A stretch of 64,000 nucleotides of DNA, taken from the NCBI RefSeq assembly GCF_945952095.1, contig NZ_CAMFHL010000010.1:1-64000 (forward strand), given 5' to 3'. Position numbers and translations under genes: made by a program. Shown here piece by piece: positions 1 through 6,355 of this stretch. The number at the start of each line of letters is the position of its first letter. Within the stretch, counting starts at the first letter, position 1. The stretch is from an uncultured Arsenicibacter sp. (GTDB taxonomy: Bacteria > Bacteroidota > Bacteroidia > Cytophagales > Spirosomataceae). The notes below the pieces were generated by a model. The model had not been told where the DNA came from. It did not search any database and saw nothing but the letters and a program-made list of their open reading frames with translations.

Positions 1-585
1 GAAGTGAGGGGAGGAGGGGGGGTGTGGAGGGGTACTGAGCCATTCCGGCGAAAGGCCCATGAATTCAGCAATGTACTTAGACGGAACCCGTTGAATAACA
101 GACGGATGATTGGTGATCAGGTAGTCGTACAGATTGACCGACGGATAGGAGATAATCTTCATTTTCAGGTCGTTTTCGCCTTGCAGGGCGTCAGTAACCA
201 GGGCGTGGTAGGAATGCATCAACCCCGGATGCTCCGCAATCAGCCGGTCGATATCCTGCTTGTTGAACCCCAGCACTTCGGAGTTGGTAATGGCCCGTAG
301 TTCACACTGCGTTTTACCGCCTGTAAAAAAGCCGTCAATGCAGGTCATAAACGGATGGAAATCATCGAGGTAGAAATTAATGGTTTTTTCGACCTCAAAT
401 GCCTCGTTGATGTACCGGCAGACAAACCCGCCGCTTAGTACGAAATAAACTTTAGTACACAGCTGACCGGCTTCGATGAGTCGTGACTGGGTTTTCACTT
501 TTTCATAGGTGCCTAACGGCAGTATATTGTCAAAGTGTTTCTGATCAACGGCAAACCGGATCAGTTCATTCATCAGCTTTTGCAT
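1..585 (-). CDS. Crp/Fnr family cyclic-nucleotide-binding regulator, partial (C-terminus beyond window edge)
   Basis: Reading from the ATG at 585 towards base 1, the frame stays open for 195 codons and is not closed in the window. The N-terminal two thirds form a cNMP-binding beta-roll: a 'SGGFVCRYI' turn, then 'EKTINFYLDDFHPF' and 'NSEVLGFNKQDIDRLI', followed by the dimerisation helix. The end, 'VPSKYIAEFMGLSPEWLS', is the beginning of the helix-turn-helix typical of short Bacteroidota Crp/Fnr proteins. After this the translation becomes an odd Pro/Ser/His-rich tail (TPPHPPSSPHF) coded by the G-rich first 40 bases, so the last residues may be an assembly-edge artefact. Its effector and targets cannot be read from the sequence. 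A second, complete Crp/Fnr gene lies at 57994-58563. Confidence 0.8.
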   Translation of the reverse strand, partial: MQKLMNELIRFAVDQKHFDNILPLGTYEKVKTQSRLIEAGQLCTKVYFVLSGGFVCRYINEAFEVEKTINFYLDDFHPFMTCIDGFFTGGKTQCELRAITNSEVLGFNKQDIDRLIAEHPGLMHSYHALVTDALQGENDLKMKIISYPSVNLYDYLITNHPSVIQRVPSKYIAEFMGLSPEWLSTPPHPPSSPHF

Positions 586-668
586 AGGGGAGAAAATGAT
601 GAGGACTAATATAAAGAAATTGTCATGAAGTGCATCGCGGCATTCCGGGAACCCAATTACGTTATGGA

Positions 669-700
669 TTTGGAGTAGAATCCTGTACCCCTTTATTTTG
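669..700 (+). promoter_or_regulatory. Candidate Bacteroidota-type promoter (-33 TTTG, -7 TTATTTTG)
   Basis: TTTG at 669-672, a 20-nt spacer, then TTATTTTG at 693-700, one mismatch from the TAnnTTTG -7 consensus. It lies 28 nt before the ATG of the oxidoreductase at 729. Motif match only. Confidence 0.45.
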
Positions 701-728
701 ATTTATAAAGCTATTTAAGCCAATATTC

Positions 729-1811
729 ATGTCTTCATTAACTACATCGTTGCGGGTACTGGTTGTCGGATGCGGCAACATGGGCTCGTCGCACGCGCAG
801 GCGTATCATTCGCTGGACGGATTTTCCATTTGCGGCATCGTTTCGACGGGTAAGAGCAAGGAAGTACTCAACGAAAAACTGGGCGGTGGCTATCCGCTGT
901 TCAGTGATTATGCCGAAGCCCTTGCCGAAACCAAACCCGACGCGGTTTGTATTTCGACGTATCCGGATACGCACGAGCAATTTGCCATCATGGCGTTTGA
1001 GCAGGGTTGCCACGTATTCATCGAAAAACCGGTAGCCGACACGGTTGCGGGTGCTGAGCGGGTCGCCGAGGCAGCCCGTAAGGCCGGCAAAAAGCTGGTG
1101 GTCGGCTATATTCTGCGCCATCACCCGTCGTGGGCGAAGTTTGTTGAGGTGGCCCATGATCTGGGGAAACCCCTGGTGATGCGGATGAACCTGAACCAGC
1201 AAAGCCACGGGTTTATGTGGACGGTGCACCGGAATCTGATGAAAAGCCTGAGCCCGATTGTGGACTGCGGTGTGCATTATATCGACATCATGTGTATGAT
1301 GACGCGCTCGAAGCCGGTGCAGGTGAATGCCATCGGGGCGCGGCTGACCAACGATATTCCGGTTGATAACTATAACTATGGCCAGCTTCAGATCCGGTTC
1401 GAAGACGGGTCGGTGGGTTGGTACGAAGCTGGCTGGGGGCCGATGATGAGCGAAACCGCGTTCTTCGTGAAAGATGTGATCGGGCCGCGAGGCTGTGTGT
1501 CGATTGTTGCCAAAAATGCCGGGGCCAGCGGAAAATCCGACGACGTTGACTCGCATACCAAAACCGAGTCGCTGCGGGTACACTACGCTGATCTCGACGA
1601 AAACGATACATTCACCAAGGCCGATGAGTGGATCGATATGCAGGACGAGCCTGATCATCAGGAGCTCTGCAATCGTGAGCAGCTGTATTTCCAGAAAGCC
1701 ATTCTGGAAGATATCGACCTGACAGACCACGTACAGGACGCCGTCAACAGCCTGCGCATTGCCTTTGCCTGTGACGAATCCGTCCGGACGGGCCTGCCGG
1801 TTTACCTGTAA
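729..1811 (+). CDS. Gfo/Idh/MocA family NAD(P)-dependent oxidoreductase
   Basis: A 360-residue protein with an N-terminal Rossmann fold. The dinucleotide-binding loop GCGNMG is at residues 14-19, and the family's EKP signature is at about 99-101 ('HVFIEKPVADT'), whose lysine contributes to catalysis. The C-terminal alpha/beta domain includes 'DCGVHYIDIMCMM', where the conserved Asp/His pair of the family is expected. These enzymes oxidise or reduce sugars, inositols or related polyols with NAD(H)/NADP(H). The substrate cannot be deduced here. There is no signal peptide, so it should be cytoplasmic. The gene stands alone, with a promoter-like sequence 28 nt upstream and palindromic repeats directly downstream. 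A 385-codon antisense frame across it is judged a shadow. Confidence 0.88.
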   Translation: MSSLTTSLRVLVVGCGNMGSSHAQAYHSLDGFSICGIVSTGKSKEVLNEKLGGGYPLFSDYAEALAETKPDAVCISTYPDTHEQFAIMAFEQGCHVFIEKPVADTVAGAERVAEAARKAGKKLVVGYILRHHPSWAKFVEVAHDLGKPLVMRMNLNQQSHGFMWTVHRNLMKSLSPIVDCGVHYIDIMCMMTRSKPVQVNAIGARLTNDIPVDNYNYGQLQIRFEDGSVGWYEAGWGPMMSETAFFVKDVIGPRGCVSIVAKNAGASGKSDDVDSHTKTESLRVHYADLDENDTFTKADEWIDMQDEPDHQELCNREQLYFQKAILEDIDLTDHVQDAVNSLRIAFACDESVRTGLPVYL

Positions 1812-1821
1812 AAAACGGTAT

Positions 1822-1907
1822 GGGCGACCCATGGGGTCGCCCTGATACTGGTTTGGGCGACCACGTTTTTTGACGCGGATGTTTTGGGCGACCACGTGGG
1901 GTCGCCC
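1822..1907. repeat. GGGCGACC palindromic repeat cluster between convergent genes (probable bidirectional terminator)
   Basis: Hairpin 1: GGGCGACCC (1822-1830), loop ATG, GGGTCGCCC (1834-1842). Hairpin 2: GGGCGACC (1886-1893) with GGTCGCCC (1900-1907). A half copy, GGGCGACCACG followed by a T run, lies between them near 1855-1868. The right arm of hairpin 2 directly abuts the stop codon of the minus-strand gene (1908). Placement between two gene ends suggests termination or a REP-like element. Confidence 0.65.
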
Positions 1908-2558
1908 CTACGGGTTAATATCCTTTACTTCCAGAATCGGTTTGGGGTAACCGTGCTTTGTCACCTTCAGCATGGCCTGACCAAGTTCGGCGAGGGTAGA
2001 GGCGGTACCGGGGAAAAGTTTGCGCAGCAGCGGATACATCCACGTAACGTATTTGTAGTACTTGTTTACGTTTTTGAGGCCGGGCGTTGGATGCAGGTAG
2101 CCGGGCCGGAACATGTAAGCGGCCTTGAAAGGCAGCTTCATGATGTCGTTTTCGGTCTTGCCCTTAACGCGCGCCCACATCAGACGGCCTTGTTCGGAGC
2201 TGTCGGTACTGGCGCCGGAAACATAGCAGAAGGTCATATCCGGGTTGAGCGGGGCCAGTGTCCGGGCCATGTGCAGGGTCAGGTCGTAGGTCATGCGCCG
2301 GTACTCATCTTCCTTCATGCCCACCGACGATACCCCCAGACAGAAATAACAGGCGTTATACCCGACCATCTGGTCTTTGACCGGCGCAAGGTTGAAAAAG
2401 TCTTTGTGGACAATCTCCTTCAGCTTCGGATGACTGAAACCGGACGGGCGGCGGTTGATGATGAGCACCCGCTCAACATCGGGGTCATTCAGGCATTCGT
2501 GCAGCACGCCTTCGCCGACCATGCCGGTTACGCCGGTAATGATAGCGCTGATTTTCAT
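1908..2558 (-). CDS. NAD(P)H-binding, SDR/epimerase-like protein
   Basis: 216 residues starting 'MKISAIITGVTGMVGEG', which contains the GxxGxxG nucleotide-binding motif of extended/atypical short-chain dehydrogenases right at the N-terminus. The rest ('YNACYFCLGVSSVGM', 'FCYVSGASTDSSEQGR', 'RPGYLHPTPG') fits the small NAD(P)-binding, HTATIP2/epimerase-like family common in Bacteroidota. The usual YxxxK catalytic pair is not obvious: the serine of 'YVSGAST' is present, and 'WARVKGKTEND' carries the lysine-rich helix. The substrate is unknown. No signal peptide. Its last codon abuts the GGGCGACC hairpin cluster, and 26 nt separate its start from the end of the next minus-strand gene. Confidence 0.8.
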   Translation of the reverse strand: MKISAIITGVTGMVGEGVLHECLNDPDVERVLIINRRPSGFSHPKLKEIVHKDFFNLAPVKDQMVGYNACYFCLGVSSVGMKEDEYRRMTYDLTLHMARTLAPLNPDMTFCYVSGASTDSSEQGRLMWARVKGKTENDIMKLPFKAAYMFRPGYLHPTPGLKNVNKYYKYVTWMYPLLRKLFPGTASTLAELGQAMLKVTKHGYPKPILEVKDINP

Positions 2559-2584
2559 GAGCGTAGTGATTAGGTGAAACGGGA

Positions 2585-3532
2585 TTATGCTTGTTCCAGA
2601 AACCCGCTCAGCTGCGCTAATTGTTCCGTATGCCGTGCGTTCAGCTGTATAATTTCTTCCTGAATTGATTTTATAACCGGAATCAGCTGGTCTTCAAGCG
2701 TCCGGCCGGCTGACTGTGCCTTTTCGATGCGCGACTGTACCGCCCAGTCTGTGAAAATATTGTCGAAAAAAATATCGACAAACCGGGTGGTGTTGCTGGT
2801 AAGCAGCTGGTTGAGCGGTGCTGTCCGGCCGAGATCAGCGTATTCCTGCTGAAATAATGTTAACCGGTGATTGACCGCAAATGTCTGGTCGCGGACCTTG
2901 TCCAGTGTCTGGTATTTGGCGTAGGAGATCAGCGATGAGTCAAGAAAAAGGTCCCAGTTGCCACGGCTACGGGCTTCGGCCAGCAGTTTGTTCAGGCGCA
3001 TCACATCATTCAGCAGCAGTTTACCTGCCTGTTCCGCTTCGACAAGTTCCTTCTGTTTCCGGTCCAGACGTTCTGTTTCTTCCAGCTGCTGTTGATACTG
3101 CCGGGCGGTTTCATCCGTTCGACGGGCCATAGCCTCCTGCTTTTGCCGGATCAGGGAATCATACGCTGCGTCGACGGTGCTGAAAGGAGCCAGTTGCTGC
3201 TGCAGGTCATGGCAGCGGGCGCGGGTGGCTTCCAGCGTGGCATTGATGCTGTCGAAACGGGCATGGGCCTGCTGCGCTTCGGCCTCTTCTTTGGTCAGCT
3301 GCTGTTCTTTCCGGTTCAGAAAATCGTAGTAAAGGCTGGCCCAGCTCAGCCGCTGAAGCCGGTCAACGTCGGCCTGCTCGCGTTGCCAGCTATCGTACTG
3401 CGCCTTCAGGTCAGCGTCGAGTTGTTTGGCAAGTGATTCGCTCTGAGTGAGTTGCCGCCTAATGTGGTCGCGGCTGGTACGCTGGCTGATAACCGCCAGT
3501 AATTGTTCCTGTTGTGCAGATGTCCAGTGCAT
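2585..3532 (-). CDS. Coiled-coil protein of unknown function
   Basis: About 315 residues if started at the ATG at 3532 ('MHWTSAQQEQLLAVISQ'). The frame extends 44 codons further upstream, but that part (MLDKCTKYRLPPLHI...) overlaps the promoter region of the divergent flavoprotein and looks non-coding, so the shorter start is preferred. The protein is rich in Gln, Glu, Leu and Ala with heptad-like runs ('EEAEAQQAHARFDSINATLE', 'RQYQQQLEETERLDRKQKEL'), predicting long coiled coils and no membrane segment or signal peptide. I do not recognise a family. It is divergent from the PPOX gene at 3677 and could be co-transcribed with the downstream epimerase-like gene (26-nt gap). Confidence 0.65.
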   Translation of the reverse strand: MHWTSAQQEQLLAVISQRTSRDHIRRQLTQSESLAKQLDADLKAQYDSWQREQADVDRLQRLSWASLYYDFLNRKEQQLTKEEAEAQQAHARFDSINATLEATRARCHDLQQQLAPFSTVDAAYDSLIRQKQEAMARRTDETARQYQQQLEETERLDRKQKELVEAEQAGKLLLNDVMRLNKLLAEARSRGNWDLFLDSSLISYAKYQTLDKVRDQTFAVNHRLTLFQQEYADLGRTAPLNQLLTSNTTRFVDIFFDNIFTDWAVQSRIEKAQSAGRTLEDQLIPVIKSIQEEIIQLNARHTEQLAQLSGFLEQA

Positions 3533-3648
3533 ATGAGTTAAGAAAAACGTTGTAAAACAACGCAATCGGCGGGGACGGCCCATCATAAATCTGACCAGTG
3601 GTTGCCCGGAATGCCAGACGATATGTAGGGGCGGTAAGCGGTATTTTG

Positions 3649-3656
3649 TACATTTG
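3649..3656 (+). promoter_or_regulatory. Candidate -7 promoter element TACATTTG
   Basis: Perfect match to TAnnTTTG, 20 nt upstream of the ATG at 3677. No clear TTTG -33 box was seen at the usual distance. Confidence 0.45.
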
Positions 3657-3676
3657 TCCAACAACGTTTGTCTGTT

Positions 3677-4303
3677 ATGGAAACGCCTGACCCTTATCTC
3701 GTTCAGTCGCTTGAGGCGCTGACGAATCTGTACGATATCCCGACGGAACGGGTAATATTAAAGCAACTGGACTATCTGGATGCCTATGGCCGTCAACTGA
3801 TTGCGGCGTCGCCACTGATGATGCTGGCCACCACCGGTCCAAACGGTGTCGACTGCTCGCCGCGCGGCGATTATCCGGGTTTTGCCGAAGTCCTTGACGA
3901 AAAGACAATTCTGCTGCCCGACCGGCGGGGCAACAACCGGCTCGACAGCCTGAAAAACATTGTGCAGAATCCGGCCGTCGGGTTGCTGTTTTTCTTTCCC
4001 GGCCTGTTTGAAACGTTCCGCGTGAACGGGAAAGCGGTGATCAGTACCCGTCCTGACCTGCTGGAGCGGTTTGTGCATGAAGGTAAAAAGCCCCGGACAG
4101 TGCTGGTGATTACGGTCGAAGAAGCCTTTATGCAGTGTGCCCGTGCGCTGCTGCGGGCCGATGTCTGGAATCCGGATACATTCCTTAAAAAGGGCGACCT
4201 GCCCAGCATCGGCACCATCATGCAGGCTCACACAAAAGGCAATGTGGATGCCTGCGAATATGATTCTGTCATGCGGCCGGCAATGGGCAAAACATTATAT
4301 TAA
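3677..4303 (+). CDS. Pyridoxamine 5'-phosphate oxidase (PPOX)-family flavoprotein
   Basis: 208 residues from the ATG at 3677. An in-frame TTG three codons earlier is less likely because ATG is available. The fold is a split-barrel FMN-binding domain: 'SPLMMLATTGPNGVDCSPRGD', 'DEKTILLPDRRGNNRLDSL' and 'VGLLFFFPG.FETFRVNGKA' match the MSMEG_1061-type PPOX proteins, where the RRGNNR stretch contacts the FMN phosphate. Proteins of this type are F420- or FMN-dependent oxidoreductases, or simply flavin binders, and the physiological substrate is unclear. Cytoplasmic, no signal peptide. It ends at a strong stem-loop (4302-4341) shared with the convergent BlaR1-like gene. Confidence 0.8.
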   Translation: METPDPYLVQSLEALTNLYDIPTERVILKQLDYLDAYGRQLIAASPLMMLATTGPNGVDCSPRGDYPGFAEVLDEKTILLPDRRGNNRLDSLKNIVQNPAVGLLFFFPGLFETFRVNGKAVISTRPDLLERFVHEGKKPRTVLVITVEEAFMQCARALLRADVWNPDTFLKKGDLPSIGTIMQAHTKGNVDACEYDSVMRPAMGKTLY

Positions 4304-4341
4304 CCGAGGCGGGGCCGGTAAATGCCGGCCCCGTCTCGGTT
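4302..4341. terminator. Bidirectional stem-loop terminator
   Basis: A 17-bp near-perfect stem (4302-4318 with 4325-4341, one G.T-type mismatch) around a 6-nt loop lies between the convergent PPOX and M56 genes. Confidence 0.7.
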
Positions 4342-4344
4342 GCG

Positions 4345-5733
4345 TTAGTCTTTTTTGATCATAATGAACGGACCGTCCTTCCAGTCTTTCAGGTATTTCT
4401 GGTAAGCGGCTTCCGTCATGATGTCAAACTGATAGAGATAGCCTTGCGGCTGGCGGGCGTTTTTATGGACATAACTGCCCGAAAACGCAACGATGTCTTC
4501 TGGTTTATACTTGTTCAGCTCACTGTTTTTGATGTGCTTGCCATCCAGCCAGATACCGAACTTCTTCGGGTTCTTCCAGTCTTCAAACTGTTCCGGTGTG
4601 GGTGTTTTCCGTAACTCATAGGGCTGCGGATCAGCAGCTTTAATCAAGTCTTTTTCCTCTTCGGTTAACTGATCGTAAGTTAGGGCAATGTGCGGGCTGT
4701 TCTTAGGCCTTATCGCCGAATAATAGCGTCCTTTTTTCAGATTAAGCTCGCTTAACTGAAACACTTCCTGTGGCTTTGTGCCGGGAGCGGGGCTGGTGGC
4801 GGTTATGACCTTTGGCGGCGATTTTTGTCCGGCTTTAGGTGTCTGGGCCGTGGTGGTGCTGCTGCCCAGGAAAAGTGTACCGGCGAAAGCCAGCAAGGAG
4901 GTGCCGATCAGGGCCGCTTTCTTCAGGGAACCCGTGTGTGTACGCATCATGATAAATCGTTGTTTTGTGGTTTGGACTATGAAATGACTTGTCAGGGCAA
5001 GGGGAGGCTGAACGGTTAGTTTGCTCAGTAACAGGTGCTGATACTGCGGAATGTCCTGATAGGTGTGGTTTACCCGTTCGTCGGCCAGAAACTCGTGGTT
5101 GAGTTCAATGGACCGGCGGAGGAAATACACGACCGGATTGAACCAGCCAAAACAGATTACCAGCTCAGTCAGCAGCCGGTCGAGGGTGTGCCACTGCCGG
5201 ACGTGAGCCAGTTCGTGGGTCAGCAGCTCGCGTTCAATCTGCATGCCCCGATAGCCTTCCTGACTGATAAAAATGTAGCGCAGAAACGTGTAGGGCAGGG
5301 GCAGTCCCGGTACAAGCACCAGTGTAGCGTCAGGGGTGGAAACGGTCGGATTCGTACGGGTACTGCGGATCAGCCGGTAGAGGTTATAGCCAAAACGGAA
5401 GAGCAGCAGCGCGGTCACCAGCCCGTAAAAGCTCCACCAAACCGGCTGCCAGTCAAACGGCGTGGCTGTGGCAGGAGCCGCGACACCCGCCGACCGGAGC
5501 ACAAACGGCGCGATCTCCGCGGGGGCCGGTAGTCCGGCTATGGGCAGGGCATCGGTTGCGGGCATCCCGGCAGGCAGACGCAGCTCAAGGCACGGTACGA
5601 TAAACCCGGCGGCCAGGCTGCCCAACAGGTAAACCCGTTTGAACCGGTGAAAGTCTTCCTTCTCAAGCAATAGTTTGTAGAAAACCCAGAGTGCAGCCAT
5701 GCACAGCGTGGATGTGATCAGGTATGGGATCAT
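4345..5733 (-). CDS. BlaR1/MecR1-like M56 family metallopeptidase
   Basis: 462 residues. The N-terminus is hydrophobic, with several membrane helices ('LITSTLCMAALWVFYKLLL', 'RVYLLGSLAAGFIVPCLEL', 'VWWSFYGLVTALLLFRFGYN'). The zinc protease motif HELAH lies at residues 173-177, with the downstream 'LNHEFLADERV' supplying the third ligand. A further membrane helix ('AALIGTSLLAFAGTLFLG') precedes a roughly 150-residue C-terminal region without a penicillin-binding transpeptidase domain, so the ligand is not evidently a beta-lactam. In BlaR1-type systems, activation of this protease leads to inactivation of BlaI. Its ATG overlaps the BlaI stop codon (ATGA), indicating translational coupling. No beta-lactamase gene is nearby. 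Confidence 0.87.
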   Translation of the reverse strand: MIPYLITSTLCMAALWVFYKLLLEKEDFHRFKRVYLLGSLAAGFIVPCLELRLPAGMPATDALPIAGLPAPAEIAPFVLRSAGVAAPATATPFDWQPVWWSFYGLVTALLLFRFGYNLYRLIRSTRTNPTVSTPDATLVLVPGLPLPYTFLRYIFISQEGYRGMQIERELLTHELAHVRQWHTLDRLLTELVICFGWFNPVVYFLRRSIELNHEFLADERVNHTYQDIPQYQHLLLSKLTVQPPLALTSHFIVQTTKQRFIMMRTHTGSLKKAALIGTSLLAFAGTLFLGSSTTTAQTPKAGQKSPPKVITATSPAPGTKPQEVFQLSELNLKKGRYYSAIRPKNSPHIALTYDQLTEEEKDLIKAADPQPYELRKTPTPEQFEDWKNPKKFGIWLDGKHIKNSELNKYKPEDIVAFSGSYVHKNARQPQGYLYQFDIMTEAAYQKYLKDWKDGPFIMIKKD

Positions 5734-6101
5734 CCTTTTTTCTTTTCGATCTGTTGGTCAATCAGCGCGCGCAATTCTTCGAGCTCCTTCGCACTCAGGT
5801 CCGTTTCTTTGGTGAAAAACGAAGCGAACTGAGCCGCCGAATTGTTGAAGAAATTCCGGATGAGTCCGTTTACGTGTCTGGCGAAATATGCCTCGCGGGT
5901 AATGACCGGGTAGTACTCCCGCGAGTTGCCGTATTCGCGGTAGGCGACAAAGCCTTTGTCGGTCATGCGTTTCAGCAACGTCGCCAGAGTGGTGGCGGCG
6001 GGCTTCGGCGGATCATAGGCATCCAGCAAATCCTTCATGAATGCTTTCTCCATGACCCACAGGTGATTCATCAATACTTCTTCGGTCGCTGATAGTTTCA
6101 T
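5730..6101 (-). CDS. BlaI/MecI/CopY family transcriptional repressor
   Basis: 123 residues, the usual size for the family. The N-terminal winged helix reads 'LSATEEVLMNHLWVMEKAF', then 'ATTLATLLKRMTDKGFV' as the recognition region, and 'YREYGNSREYYPVITREAY' as the wing. The C-terminal helices ('LSAKELEELRALIDQQIEK') form the dimerisation part that the partner protease would cleave. It overlaps the M56 gene by 4 bp. Two palindromes with the family's TACAnnTGTA-like core lie at its start (6101-6116 and 6121-6136), so autorepression is very likely. What is controlled beyond this pair cannot be seen. Confidence 0.9.
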   Translation of the reverse strand: MKLSATEEVLMNHLWVMEKAFMKDLLDAYDPPKPAATTLATLLKRMTDKGFVAYREYGNSREYYPVITREAYFARHVNGLIRNFFNNSAAQFASFFTKETDLSAKELEELRALIDQQIEKKKG

Positions 6102-6136
6102 TCTACGAGTATAGAATATTTTCTACAAATGTAGAA
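6101..6136. promoter_or_regulatory. Tandem BlaI-type operators
   Basis: Two 16-bp dyads, TTCTACGAGTATAGAA (6101-6116) and TTCTACAAATGTAGAA (6121-6136), centred 20 bp apart, about two helical turns. The second is a perfect palindrome with the ACAnATGT core bound by BlaI/MecI. The first touches the blaI start codon. Confidence 0.75.
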
Positions 6137-6320
6137 TAAAAATCTGTTCTCCAAAACAGATAGCAATTTTTCGGGAAAATTTTGACGGGTAGTCGCCGGA
6201 TAGTGACAATAAATAACCTGACAGGCAGATTGATTGCGTTAACGAAAGGAGATCGTACAGTAGTTGTAAAAATAGTATATGGTTGTGGTCATGAAATTAC
6301 GCAAATAGGCTAAACATTAT

Positions 6321-6328
6321 TAAGTTTG
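6321..6328 (+). promoter_or_regulatory. Candidate -7 promoter element TAAGTTTG
   Basis: Perfect TAnnTTTG match 27 nt upstream of the ATG at 6356. No convincing -33 box. Confidence 0.4.
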
Positions 6329-6355
6329 ACTATCTCTGCAAATCATCATAACATC

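Noticed and set aside
738..1895. 385-codon open frame antisense to the Gfo/Idh/MocA gene
   Set aside because: Low-complexity His/Arg/Val-rich translation typical of a reverse-strand shadow of a GC-rich gene. It crosses the palindromic repeat region and shows no family features.
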